DNA from: an uncultured Hungatella sp.
GTDB taxonomy: Bacteria; Bacillota; Clostridia; Lachnospirales; Lachnospiraceae
DNA length: 14,737 bases
Assembly: GCA_910586845.1 (NCBI GenBank)
Contig: CAJUJV010000026.1
Coordinates: 268-15,004, forward strand
Direction of reading: 5' to 3'
Positions within the stretch are counted from its first letter, which is position 1. The number at the start of each line of letters is the position of its first letter. A model generated the notes under the pieces. That model was not told the DNA's origin, ran no database searches, and was given only the letters and a program-made list of their open reading frames with translations. Positions 6,525 through 14,280 of this stretch are shown here, piece by piece. Made by a program: the position numbers and the translations under genes.

Positions 6525-7574
6525 ATGAAATACCGAAAATTAAAGATGGCGGCCTCCATGGCTGTCCTGTCGTTCATCTTAAGCGGCTACGGCCCTCATG
6601 AACAGATGGATGAGCCGGAACCGGACAGACAGACCGTGACCATATCTCTGGCAGGAGACTGTTCTCTGGGCAAGCTTTCTGTCCATGGATATGAAGGGAC
6701 GTTTGAAGAGATGTATGACCGTGGAGGCCCCGGCTATTTTTTTAAGAATGTTAAGACTGTCTTTGAGGCAGACGACATGACTCTGGTAAATTTTGAGGGA
6801 GTCCTTACCAACTCCAATAACCGGGTGGAAAAACAGTTTAATATCAAAGGAAAGCCGGAGTATATCCAGATCATCCCCGAAGCAGACATCGATGCCGTCA
6901 GTTTTGGCAATAATCACCGTATCGACTACGGGGAACAGGGAGTAGATGATACCATCGCCGCGTTTGACTCCATCGGCCTCCCTTATGCCTATGACGAACA
7001 CGTGGGTATCTTCGAGACGGAAACAGGCATCCGCATCGGCTTTGTCTCTGTCAATGAAGTTTATGACGGAACCAGGGTGGAAGGATTTCTCCAGAGCGGC
7101 ATCCAGCAGCTGAAGGAGCAGCAGGTTCCGTTGATCCTGGCCTGCTGCCACTGGGGGACGGAAGGCCGTCATGTTCCCGACAGCTACCAGACCGAACTGG
7201 GCCGTAAATGCATCGACTGGGGGGCTGATCTGGTGGTAGGCTGTCATCCCCATGTGCTTCAGGGAATCGATACTTATAATGGTAAATACATCATCTACAG
7301 TCTGGGAAATTTCTGCTTCGGAGGAAACCGGAATCCCAAAGATAAGAATACCATGATCGCCCAGGCCGCATTTACCCTGGAGGACGGTCAGGTCACGGGA
7401 GAGGCAGCACTGACCCTGATTCCATGTACCCTCAGTTCCGTAACGCACCGCAATGACTACTGTCCCACCATAGCTCAGGGAGACAGAAAAACTCAGATCA
7501 TCCAGAAACTGAACGAATACAGCAGCAGCTTCGGTATCACTGTAGCAGAAGACGGAAAGGTAAGCCATCAGTAG
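6525..7574 (+). CDS. CapA-family (PGA_cap) metallophosphatase-like protein
   Basis: The 349-residue protein belongs to the CapA family linked to poly-gamma-glutamate capsule and cell-surface functions; members have a calcineurin-like metal-dependent fold. Family motifs are intact: AGDCSLG (about 44-50), NFEGVLT (about 89-95), NNHRIDYG, HWGTEG, GCHPHVLQG and YSLGNFCFGG. The N-terminus has a basic start (KYRKLK) and a short hydrophobic segment (about 8-21) ending LSGYG. In lipoprotein members a Cys is expected where Tyr22 stands, so it may be membrane-anchored or secreted instead of lipidated. AGGGGGAG precedes the ATG by a few bases. It is the only plus-strand gene, with its own promoter and terminator, so it is a monocistronic unit. 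No capBC-like neighbours are seen, so a capsule role is unproven; many CapA proteins are orphan and of unknown substrate. Confidence 0.9.
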   Translation: MKYRKLKMAASMAVLSFILSGYGPHEQMDEPEPDRQTVTISLAGDCSLGKLSVHGYEGTFEEMYDRGGPGYFFKNVKTVFEADDMTLVNFEGVLTNSNNRVEKQFNIKGKPEYIQIIPEADIDAVSFGNNHRIDYGEQGVDDTIAAFDSIGLPYAYDEHVGIFETETGIRIGFVSVNEVYDGTRVEGFLQSGIQQLKEQQVPLILACCHWGTEGRHVPDSYQTELGRKCIDWGADLVVGCHPHVLQGIDTYNGKYIIYSLGNFCFGGNRNPKDKNTMIAQAAFTLEDGQVTGEAALTLIPCTLSSVTHRNDYCPTIAQGDRKTQIIQKLNEYSSSFGITVAEDGKVSHQ

Positions 7575-7594
7575 GCTTGCCTTTCCGTCTTTTT
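7551..7594 (+). terminator. Intrinsic terminator of capA, overlapping its 3' coding end
   Basis: A 16-bp stem (GACGGAAAGGTAAGCC, 7551-7566, with GGCTTGCCTTTCCGTC, 7574-7589; one G-T wobble) encloses a 7-base loop and is followed by TTTTT (7590-7594). The left arm and the loop cover the last codons of capA and its TAG stop (7572-7574). The hairpin also lies downstream of the convergent PFL gene (stop at 7634), where it could stop minus-strand transcripts, although the minus-strand T tract (TTCTGCT) is poor. Confidence 0.92.
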
Positions 7595-7633
7595 CCATCA
7601 GGCCCGCAGGAGCCGGGATATAATTTCATATGG

Positions 7634-8998
7634 TCAGTTCTTAAAACTGTGGACCGGCGCCGGAATCCGGCCGCCCCTGTTGACAAACTTTTCACAGGAG
7701 TAGGAATTCACCGGCATCACCGGAGCATACCCCAAAAGACCGCCGAACTCTACCGTATCTCCCACATCTTTTCCGATGACCGGGATCAGACGGACAGCCG
7801 TGGTCTTCTGGTTGATCATGCCGATAGCCGCCTCATCGGCGATGATCCCGGCAAGCGTGCTCTCGGTCGTACTGCCGGGAATGGCGATCATGTCAAGGCC
7901 TACGGAACAGACACAGGTCATGGCTTCCAGTTTCTCCAGTGTGAGAGCCCCCATGGACACAGCGTCGATCATCCCCTGATCCTCACTGACCGGAATAAAG
8001 GCGCCGCTTAAGCCTCCTACATAGGATGAGGCCATGATCCCGCCTTTCTTCACCTGGTCGTTGAGCATGGCCAGAGCCGCCGTAGTCCCCGGCGCTCCCA
8101 CACGCTCCAGACCGATCTCTTCCAGGATCTCGGCCACGCTGTCACCCACTGCCGGAGTAGGCGCCAGAGACAGGTCGATGATGCCGAAGGGCACGCCCAG
8201 ACGTCTGGAAGCCTCCTGGGCCACCAATTGTCCCACACGGGTGATCTTAAACGCTGTCTTCTTGATGGTCTCGCACAGAACTTCAAAATTCTCTCCCCTG
8301 ACCTGTTCGAGGGCAACCTTCACCACTCCTGGACCGCTGACGCCTACATTGATAATGGCATCCGCCTCGGTCACTCCGTGGAAGGCTCCGGCCATAAAAG
8401 GATTGTCGTCAGGCGCATTGCAGAAGACCACCAGTTTGGCACAGCCAAGAGAATCCTGATCCTTTGTGGCCTCTGCCGTGGCTTTGATCATCTTACCCAT
8501 AAGATTCACGGCATCCATATTAAGACCCGTCTTGGTGGAACCTACGTTGACGGAACTGCACACCCTATCCGTCTCTGCCAGGGCCTGGGGAATAGAACGG
8601 ATCAGGTTCTCGTCGGCAGTGGTCATGCCCTTGCTCACCAGAGCCGAATATCCTCCCAGAAAATTCACTCCCACTTCTCTGGCCGCCCGGTCCAGAGTCC
8701 TGGCTATGGTGACAAAATCCTCCGGCGTCTTACAGGCGCATCCGCCGACCAGGGCGATAGGGGTCACGGAAATCCTTTTATTCACAATAGGCACGCCGAA
8801 GTCTCTGGATATGGCCTCCCCTGTGGACACCAGATCCTTCGCAGTGGCGGTGATCTTTTGATAAATCTTCTCGTTCAGAGTCTCAAGGTCGCTGTCGCAG
8901 CAGTCCAGAAGGCTGATTCCCATAGTAATGGTACGGACGTCAAGCTTCTCATGCTCGATCATATTGTTGGTCTCAATGACCTCAAACATATTTAACAT
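7634..8998 (-). CDS. PFL-family protein (UPF0210/DUF711)
   Basis: The 454-residue sequence is recognisable as the UPF0210/DUF711 family, which has a fold distantly related to pyruvate formate-lyase-type barrels but no established reaction. Characteristic segments include VRTITMGISLLDCCDSD near the start, TPIALVGGCA, NFLGGYSALVSKG, SSVNVGSTKTGLNMDAV, GVSGPGVVK, LSLAPTPAVGDSVAEILE and GSTTESTLAGIIADEAAIG. Length is typical and nothing appears broken. The ATG at 8998 has GGAG 8 bases upstream, while the next ATG (8989) has none. It lies 22 bases after the ACT-domain gene; the two families are widely found as neighbours, so the ACT protein is probably a regulatory partner. It is cytoplasmic, with no signal peptide, and is the last gene of the right-hand minus-strand block. 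Confidence 0.92.
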   Translation of the reverse strand: MLNMFEVIETNNMIEHEKLDVRTITMGISLLDCCDSDLETLNEKIYQKITATAKDLVSTGEAISRDFGVPIVNKRISVTPIALVGGCACKTPEDFVTIARTLDRAAREVGVNFLGGYSALVSKGMTTADENLIRSIPQALAETDRVCSSVNVGSTKTGLNMDAVNLMGKMIKATAEATKDQDSLGCAKLVVFCNAPDDNPFMAGAFHGVTEADAIINVGVSGPGVVKVALEQVRGENFEVLCETIKKTAFKITRVGQLVAQEASRRLGVPFGIIDLSLAPTPAVGDSVAEILEEIGLERVGAPGTTAALAMLNDQVKKGGIMASSYVGGLSGAFIPVSEDQGMIDAVSMGALTLEKLEAMTCVCSVGLDMIAIPGSTTESTLAGIIADEAAIGMINQKTTAVRLIPVIGKDVGDTVEFGGLLGYAPVMPVNSYSCEKFVNRGGRIPAPVHSFKN

Positions 8999-9020
8999 AA
9001 GGTTTTCTCCATTCCCTTTC

Positions 9021-9293
9021 TCAGATTCGGTGCATCTTCGTAAAAATCTCTTCTCTCTGGCACTTGATCCTCACACCGATCTCCTCCCCCAGTTTCTCCA
9101 GATCTGAGGACACCGTCTCAAAAGGCTTTAAAGACTTGTCCATATCCACGATCTTCATCATGTTGAAAAATTCCTGGACAATAGTCTGGGAAATGTCCAG
9201 GATGTTCACCTGGTTCTCCGCCAGATAGGTACACACCTTCGCGATGATCCCTACCGTGTCTTTTCCTACTACCGTAATAATAATTTTATTCAT
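9021..9293 (-). CDS. ACT-domain protein (UPF0237)
   Basis: The 90-residue protein is essentially a single ACT domain (beta-alpha-beta pattern in about 1-75; opening MNKIIITVVGKDTVGIIAKV, then NILDISQTIVQEFFNMMKIVD). ACT domains bind small ligands, often amino acids, and act as regulatory modules, frequently as dimers. Members of this family are commonly encoded next to UPF0210 proteins, as here. A strong AAGGAG site lies 6-7 bases before the ATG. The ligand is unknown. Confidence 0.92.
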   Translation of the reverse strand: MNKIIITVVGKDTVGIIAKVCTYLAENQVNILDISQTIVQEFFNMMKIVDMDKSLKPFETVSSDLEKLGEEIGVRIKCQREEIFTKMHRI

Positions 9294-9306
9294 ATCGATC
9301 TCCTTT

Positions 9307-10103
9307 CTATACTGTAACGATCTCAGACATCATATCCCGTCTCGCCACGGAGATAGAAAAATCTCTGGCTTTATACCCGTGATCTCCCTGATCGATCTCC
9401 AGCTTCACCGTCTCACAGGCCAGCTCCTCAAAGTTATTCTCCTTGCTGAGATGTCCCAGAAAAATATGTTTGATATTGTCATGAAGTATGTAGTTGAGAA
9501 GCCTTCCCGCATTGTCGTTGGACAGGTGGCCATGATCGCTCAGAATCCGTCTCTTCAGATAGTAGGGATATGGACCTGTCTCCAGCATGCGCACATCATG
9601 GTTGGACTCCAGAAGAAGGGCATCCAGTCCCTGAAGATGCTCGATAATATACTGGTCAAAATGTCCCATGTCCGTAGCCACTGCCACGGACCTGCGGCCG
9701 TTCTGGATCCGATAGGCAACCGGGTTGGCAGCGTCATGATCAATGCTGAAGGGTTTCACCTCCATGTCTCCCACTGTAAATTCCACATCGGGAGAACAGG
9801 ACAGAAAAGCTCCCTGGGATAATCCCCAAGATATTTCATCTCCCCGATCTCCTCCAGCGTCTCCTTCGTGGCATAGATGGGCACTCCATGCTTTCTGGCC
9901 AGGACCCCCAGTCCCTTTACATGGTCTGAGTGTTCGTGGGTGATAACTACAGCATCCAACTCATCCGCTTTCACCCCGATCTCGTGAAGTCCCTCTTCAA
10001 TTCGTTTGTTGCTGATTCCGGCATCCACCAGAATATGGGTGTTCTCCGTCCCTACATAAATACAATTTCCGCTGCTGCCGCTGGCTATGCTTACTAATCT
10101 CAT
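9307..10103 (-). pseudogene. walJ: WalJ/YycJ-type MBL-fold hydrolase gene, split by a single-base frameshift
   Basis: Two overlapping minus-strand frames together spell one WalJ/YycJ-type protein. The first (ATG at 10103) has SIASGSSGNC, the metal motif THEHSDH and LGVLARKHGVPIYAT, reaches YLGDYPRELFCPV, then turns to unrelated residues and stops at 9758-9756. The second resumes with DVEFTVGDMEV and carries DHDAANPVAYRI, DMGHF, LESNHD, GHLSNDNAG and LGHLSKENN to the stop at 9307. They join at a CCC run (GGG at 9790-9792 on the plus strand): one extra C gives VLPDVEF and a 265-residue product, the family length. WalJ is an MBL-fold exonuclease-like protein often near walK/walR, linked to cell-wall regulation and DNA handling. 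All metal ligands survive in the two halves, so the lesion is very recent, a sequence error, or corrected by frameshifting. AAGGA lies about 12 bases before the ATG. Confidence 0.85.
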
Positions 10104-10118
10104 GTTTTTGATTCTTCC

Positions 10119-10733
10119 TTAATCCTGTCTGCTCTTTTTCACCGGCGTCCGGCCCAAGATGACCTCCACCTGTTTCCTCACATCTTCCATGGAACCGTTG
10201 TTGTCGATAACACAAGTGGCTCTCTTCCTGAATTCCTCCTCCGAAGCCTGACCCTCCATCATCTTGAGACACCGCTCCCTGGAATACCCCCGGCTCTCCA
10301 TCAGCCGCCGGATCCGGCATTCCCTCAGGGTATAAACATACCACACTTCGTCAAAAAAGTCACCTGGATTTTCGGGAAGAACGGCGGATTCCACCACCAC
10401 CATCGGAAAATCAGATTCCCCGGCCTGTCTTTTTACCCTCTCCCATACAAGAGGATGGATGAGACCGTTGATCCGTTCCCTGTTTTTTTCATCACCGAAC
10501 ACCAGAGCAGTGAGCACATCTTTCTTCAGATATCCATCCTCTCCCACCATGTCCTGACCAAAGCTTTGGATAATCGCCTGAAAGCCAGGCATGCCCGGTT
10601 CCTGCAGTTCTCTGGCCACCAGATCTGTCTGGATCACCTCTGCCTCGTATTCCCGGGCTAAAAGCTCCAGAATCCGGCTTTTTCCGGAGCCCACGCCGCC
10701 GGTGAGGGCGATCGTACGATTATTTCGCATCAT
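10119..10733 (-). CDS. coaE: Dephospho-CoA kinase
   Basis: This cytoplasmic enzyme performs the last step of coenzyme A synthesis, phosphorylating the 3'-hydroxyl of dephospho-CoA with ATP. The protein (about 204 residues, normal for the family) has the P-loop GGVGSGKS near the N-terminus, the TDLVARELQ segment with the catalytic Asp, the HPLVWERV helix (usually HP.V), and VVVESAVLPE, where the family usually reads PLLFE. The frame is open to 10751, but the ATG at 10733 (or the adjacent one at 10730) is preferred: GGGGGAG, supplied by the end of polA, sits 7 bases upstream. Its start overlaps the polA stop by 14 bases, so translation is coupled. The polA-coaE order is common in Clostridia. 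Confidence 0.95.
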   Translation of the reverse strand: MMRNNRTIALTGGVGSGKSRILELLAREYEAEVIQTDLVARELQEPGMPGFQAIIQSFGQDMVGEDGYLKKDVLTALVFGDEKNRERINGLIHPLVWERVKRQAGESDFPMVVVESAVLPENPGDFFDEVWYVYTLRECRIRRLMESRGYSRERCLKMMEGQASEEEFRKRATCVIDNNGSMEDVRKQVEVILGRTPVKKSRQD

Positions 10734-13380
10734 ACCAGCTCTCCCCCTCATGGGCCTCCACTTCCAGTGACACGCCCAGAGCAGCCGCCCCTTTCATCTT
10801 CTCCTCCAAAATCCCTGTAACCTCCGAAAGCTCCGGCTTCCAGGTCTCCACCAGAAGCTCGTCGTGAACCTGCAGCACAATCCTGGATTTCAGCCCTCTC
10901 TTTCTCAGCTCCCGGTCCACCCCGATCATGGCAATCTTCATAATATCCGCCGCGGTTCCCTGGATAGGAGAATTCATAGCCACCCGCTCCCCGAAAGACC
11001 GCTGCATATAGTTAGCAGATTTCAGTTCCGGAATCGGCCTGCGCCGCTTAAACATGGTAGTCACATATCCCTTTTCCTTCCCCTCTTCCACCTGTCTGTC
11101 TAAAAATGTTTTCACACCCGGGTAGGTCTCAAAATATTTGTCAATATAATCCACCGCCTCCTGACGGCTGATACTTAAATCCTCGCTGAGTCCAAAGGCG
11201 CTGATCCCATAGACGATGCCGAAATTCACCGCCTTGGCATTGCGTCTCTGGAGACTTGTCACCTGATCAAGAGGGATATGGAATACCTGGGAGGCCGTGA
11301 TGGCATGGATGTCCTGAGCCTGCCGGTAAGCCTCGATCAGCCTTTCGTCCCCTGACATGTGAGCCAGAACTCTCAGCTCGATCTGGGAATAATCCGCATC
11401 CACAAACACATATCCGTCCTCCGGCACAAAAATCTTCCGGATCTGCCTTCCCAGCTCCATGCGCACCGGGATGTTCTGAAGGTTCGGTTCTGTGCTGCTG
11501 ATCCGCCCTGTGGCTGTAATGGTCTGGTTAAATGTGCCGTGGATCCGCCCGTCCTCCCGGATAAAACCATAAAGCCCCTCGGCATAAGTAGAATTCAATT
11601 TGGTAAGCTGCCGGTAATCCAGAATCTTTCTGACCACAGGATAATCTTCAGCTAATTTCTCCAGCACATCTGCCGCCGTGGAATACCCGGTCTTTGTCTT
11701 CTTGCCGTGAGGCAGCTTCATGTGGTCAAATAACACCTCCCCCAGCTGCTTGGGGGAATTGATGTTAAATGTCTCCCCGGCCAGTTCATAGATCTCTTTC
11801 TCCAGGGCCTGGATCTTTACCTTCAGCTCATCGCCGTAGGCTTTGAGCCGGTCCTTCTCCACCCTGATCCCGGCTTTCTCCATGTGGTAAAGGCTGTAGA
11901 TCAGGGGCATCTCCACCTGCTCAAACAACTCCCACATGTCTTTTTCCTTCAGTTTTTCCTCCAGAACCTGGGCAGATTTCCAGGCAATATATCCCATATA
12001 GCAGACACAGTTTCCGGCTTTCTCATCTTCCTCTGCCAGAAGCTGCCCAACCATGGCCTTTTTGCCCAGAAGATCCTCCCTGGAAGGGACTGCCATTCCC
12101 AGATAGTCCCTGGCCAGATCATCGTAGTGGTAGGTGTCTTTCAGGGGATTCAGAAGATATCCTGCCACACCGGCATCCATAACCTCCGACTCTTCCTCCA
12201 AATCCAGGAACGGAAGCTGACTCTTCAGATCCAGAGTCGCGGCTCTTCCCATCTTTCCTTTTTTCCCGGCATTGACCGCGATCTCCCTGATCTTTCCTGT
12301 CAGGTACTCTCCGGTCAGAAATCCCTGAGCCGCTATGGCATAGCAGTCCTTCTCGCCAAAACAGAGGGCAGCCCCCGTAACCTGACCTTTCTCGATCAGC
12401 AGCTGAAATCCTGTGTGTCCGGCCCCGGAAGCCTTCTCAAAAAGATCTTCTGCCCAGCCAAAATCTGTCACGACCCAGAAATGCTCCTCCACTCCGGGGA
12501 CTTTCATGGTCTCGGTATCAAACCTGGCCAGAAACGACTTAAACTCCAGCCGCTTCATATAGTCATAAGCTTCCTGGGTATACAGATTTCCGATCTCCAT
12601 ATCTTCATAGGAAAATTCGATGGGGCAGTCAATACAGATGGCAGCCAGCTCCTTGCTCATCTGGGCCATGTCATAATGCTCCCCCAAAGCCTTCTGAGCC
12701 CTAGGCGGCTTAATCTCCGATAAATGGGCATAGGCGTTCTCAATGCTCCCGTAGGCCACGATCAGATTAGTGGCAGTCTTCTCCCCGATCGAGGGAACCC
12801 CCGGAATGTTGTCGGACTGATCCCCCATAAGCGCCTTTACGTCAATAAACTCCAGGGGAGTCACCTGGTACTCCGCCTTCACATCCGCCGGATAATAATC
12901 CTTCACCACAGTGGTGCCCCTGCTGGTCTTAGGGATCCGGATCTTAATATGCTCATCTGCCAGCTGCAGAAGATCCCGATCCCCCGACACGATGGAGACT
13001 TCCACCCCTGCCGCCGCGTTCTTCTTGGCCAGAGTCCCCAGAATATCATCTGCCTCATATCCTGCCAGAGTCATGATGGGAATTCCCATGGCCCCCAGCA
13101 CCTCCTTCATGAGAGGCACCTGCTGTGCCAGCTCCGGAGGCATGGGCTTGCGGGTCCCCTTATACTCTTTATACATCTTGTGCCGGAAGGTAGGCTCGCT
13201 TAAGTCAAAGGCCACCGCCAGATGATCCGCCTCTTCCTCCTCCAGAATCTTAAACATAATATTCAGGAAGCCGTAAACCCCATTGGTATGAAGCCCCTCG
13301 GAATTGGTCAGCTCCGGCACCCCATAAAAAGCCCTGTTCAAAATGCTGTGTCCGTCAATCAATACCAGTTTATTTTTCAT
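10720..13380 (-). CDS. polA: DNA polymerase I
   Basis: The 886-residue protein removes RNA primers and fills gaps in lagging-strand synthesis and excision repair. It has an N-terminal 5'-3' exonuclease domain (about 1-290; DGHSILNRAFYG, GYEADDILGTLA, MGDQSDNIPGVPSIGEKTA), a middle 3'-5' exonuclease-like domain (about 300-480) and the polymerase domain with motif A (DYSQIELRVLAHMSGDE), motif B (RRNAKAVNFGIVYG) and motif C (QVHDELLVE). The middle domain lacks the Asp-x-Glu and later Asp residues of proofreading enzymes (LLIEKGQV and TLDLKSQL stand in their places), so proofreading is probably absent, as in Bacillus-type enzymes. The frame continues to 13485, but the ATG at 13380 begins the conserved MKNKLVLIDG and has GAGGG 8 bases upstream. 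It starts 11 bases after the nucleotidyltransferase stop and overlaps coaE. Confidence 0.97.
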   Translation of the reverse strand: MKNKLVLIDGHSILNRAFYGVPELTNSEGLHTNGVYGFLNIMFKILEEEEADHLAVAFDLSEPTFRHKMYKEYKGTRKPMPPELAQQVPLMKEVLGAMGIPIMTLAGYEADDILGTLAKKNAAAGVEVSIVSGDRDLLQLADEHIKIRIPKTSRGTTVVKDYYPADVKAEYQVTPLEFIDVKALMGDQSDNIPGVPSIGEKTATNLIVAYGSIENAYAHLSEIKPPRAQKALGEHYDMAQMSKELAAICIDCPIEFSYEDMEIGNLYTQEAYDYMKRLEFKSFLARFDTETMKVPGVEEHFWVVTDFGWAEDLFEKASGAGHTGFQLLIEKGQVTGAALCFGEKDCYAIAAQGFLTGEYLTGKIREIAVNAGKKGKMGRAATLDLKSQLPFLDLEEESEVMDAGVAGYLLNPLKDTYHYDDLARDYLGMAVPSREDLLGKKAMVGQLLAEEDEKAGNCVCYMGYIAWKSAQVLEEKLKEKDMWELFEQVEMPLIYSLYHMEKAGIRVEKDRLKAYGDELKVKIQALEKEIYELAGETFNINSPKQLGEVLFDHMKLPHGKKTKTGYSTAADVLEKLAEDYPVVRKILDYRQLTKLNSTYAEGLYGFIREDGRIHGTFNQTITATGRISSTEPNLQNIPVRMELGRQIRKIFVPEDGYVFVDADYSQIELRVLAHMSGDERLIEAYRQAQDIHAITASQVFHIPLDQVTSLQRRNAKAVNFGIVYGISAFGLSEDLSISRQEAVDYIDKYFETYPGVKTFLDRQVEEGKEKGYVTTMFKRRRPIPELKSANYMQRSFGERVAMNSPIQGTAADIMKIAMIGVDRELRKRGLKSRIVLQVHDELLVETWKPELSEVTGILEEKMKGAAALGVSLEVEAHEGESWYDAK

Positions 13381-13391
13381 GATCTGTTCCC

Positions 13392-14180
13392 TCACATTCC
13401 TTTTACCAGATTCAGAAAGACCCGGTTCAGCTCTTCCCAGTCCCCGTACTTCTCCTCGGGAAGCTGCCCGGTCCTCTCCTTCCACACGGAAAGTTCTTCC
13501 TCGATAAACCTTAAAATCCCGGGGATCGGAAGATTCCTCTCTCCCTCCATGGTTCCCTTTTTCCTCTCCACCAATTCCTCTATCTCCCGGCGAAGCTCCG
13601 CATCCAAATCCGCCTTCATCAATTCTTCAAACACAATGGGCGGCGCACATCTGTACTCCCAGATATAGCGGCAGGCCAGAAGCGGCCGCAAAGCATAAAA
13701 GTATTTTTTATACCTTACCTCCTCTCCCAGCAGGAATTGGCAGTATGTGCTTCTTGCCACTCCATAATACTGATACAAAGCCGGTTTCACGCGGAAATAT
13801 CCCTTTACTGACTCATAAATTTCTTTCCATTCCTGCCTTTCCCAGTAGACAATCGGCGAATGGCTCCACTCAAACAATGTGGTATTGCTCTTATGAAACT
13901 GCGTCAGAGCCTTCCTGATATCCCAGCCGTTCATGTCAAACACTTCATCCAGCTGCCACTCGATCACGTCTCTCTTCTGGTCCAGCCGAAGATAATCCTC
14001 CGGAGTTCTCACATAGATAAAGCGCACGTCATAATCACTGTCCGGAGAGGCAAATCCCCAGGCCCGGCTTCCCGATTCCGCCGCATATAGAATCCTGACG
14101 TTCTCCTGCTCCTCGATGTCCTGTAGTTTGCTCCGGATTTCCCCGGCCCTCTTCCCCTCGGCCATTTTTCTTTCATCCAT
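13392..14180 (-). CDS. Predicted nucleotidyltransferase, YcgL/RlaP family
   Basis: The 262-residue protein resembles the YcgL family (COG3541, the Pfam family now called RlaP), a DNA-polymerase-beta-type nucleotidyltransferase group. The catalytic signature is ESGSRAWGFASPDSDYDVRFIY (about 34-55), with the Gly-Ser turn and the Asp-x-Asp metal pair within SDYDVR. WDIRKALTQFHKSNTTLFEWSHSPIVY (about 86-112) is also typical. Some relatives are encoded beside RNA ligases and proposed to act in RNA repair; no ligase is visible here, so the substrate is unknown. GAGG lies 9 bases before the ATG at 14180; ATG at 14165 is an alternative. polA begins 11 bases after the stop and probably shares the transcript. 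A second related gene lies 100 bases upstream (14281 onward). Confidence 0.82.
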   Translation of the reverse strand: MDERKMAEGKRAGEIRSKLQDIEEQENVRILYAAESGSRAWGFASPDSDYDVRFIYVRTPEDYLRLDQKRDVIEWQLDEVFDMNGWDIRKALTQFHKSNTTLFEWSHSPIVYWERQEWKEIYESVKGYFRVKPALYQYYGVARSTYCQFLLGEEVRYKKYFYALRPLLACRYIWEYRCAPPIVFEELMKADLDAELRREIEELVERKKGTMEGERNLPIPGILRFIEEELSVWKERTGQLPEEKYGDWEELNRVFLNLVKGM

Positions 14181-14280
14181 TCTTTCTGACCTCTTCTCCC
14201 CATCGATTCTTCACTGACTTATCTTCCCTCCAGGTTTCCGGTGATTTCCCTCAGCTCCGGGCCTCTCACCCATTGGCCGC
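14181..14280 (-). other. Short intergenic region between the two nucleotidyltransferase-family genes
   Basis: No promoter or terminator is convincing in these 100 bases. Its upstream half, in a frame different from the preceding gene, encodes GQWVRGPELREITGNLEGR and then TAA, which looks more protein-like than random; it may be a displaced C-terminal tail of the preceding gene or chance. Confidence 0.3.

Noticed and set aside
6579..7598. 339-codon minus-strand frame opposite capA
   Set aside because: capA motifs, promoter, ribosome site and terminator are all on the plus strand; the minus frame has no family features and would end inside the capA signal region.
7617..7622. TATAAT hexamer on the plus strand between capA and the PFL gene
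   Set aside because: No -35-like element at 16-18 bp upstream and no plus-strand gene downstream for it to serve.
8228..8995. 255-codon plus-strand frame opposite the PFL gene
   Set aside because: Antisense shadow of a strongly conserved protein; no start signals.
11884..12723. 279-codon plus-strand frame opposite polA
   Set aside because: Lies fully inside polA on the other strand and has no domain pattern or ribosome site.
13381..13485. 35-codon N-terminal extension of polA
   Set aside because: It overlaps the preceding nucleotidyltransferase gene, and the conserved polymerase start with its own ribosome site is at 13380.
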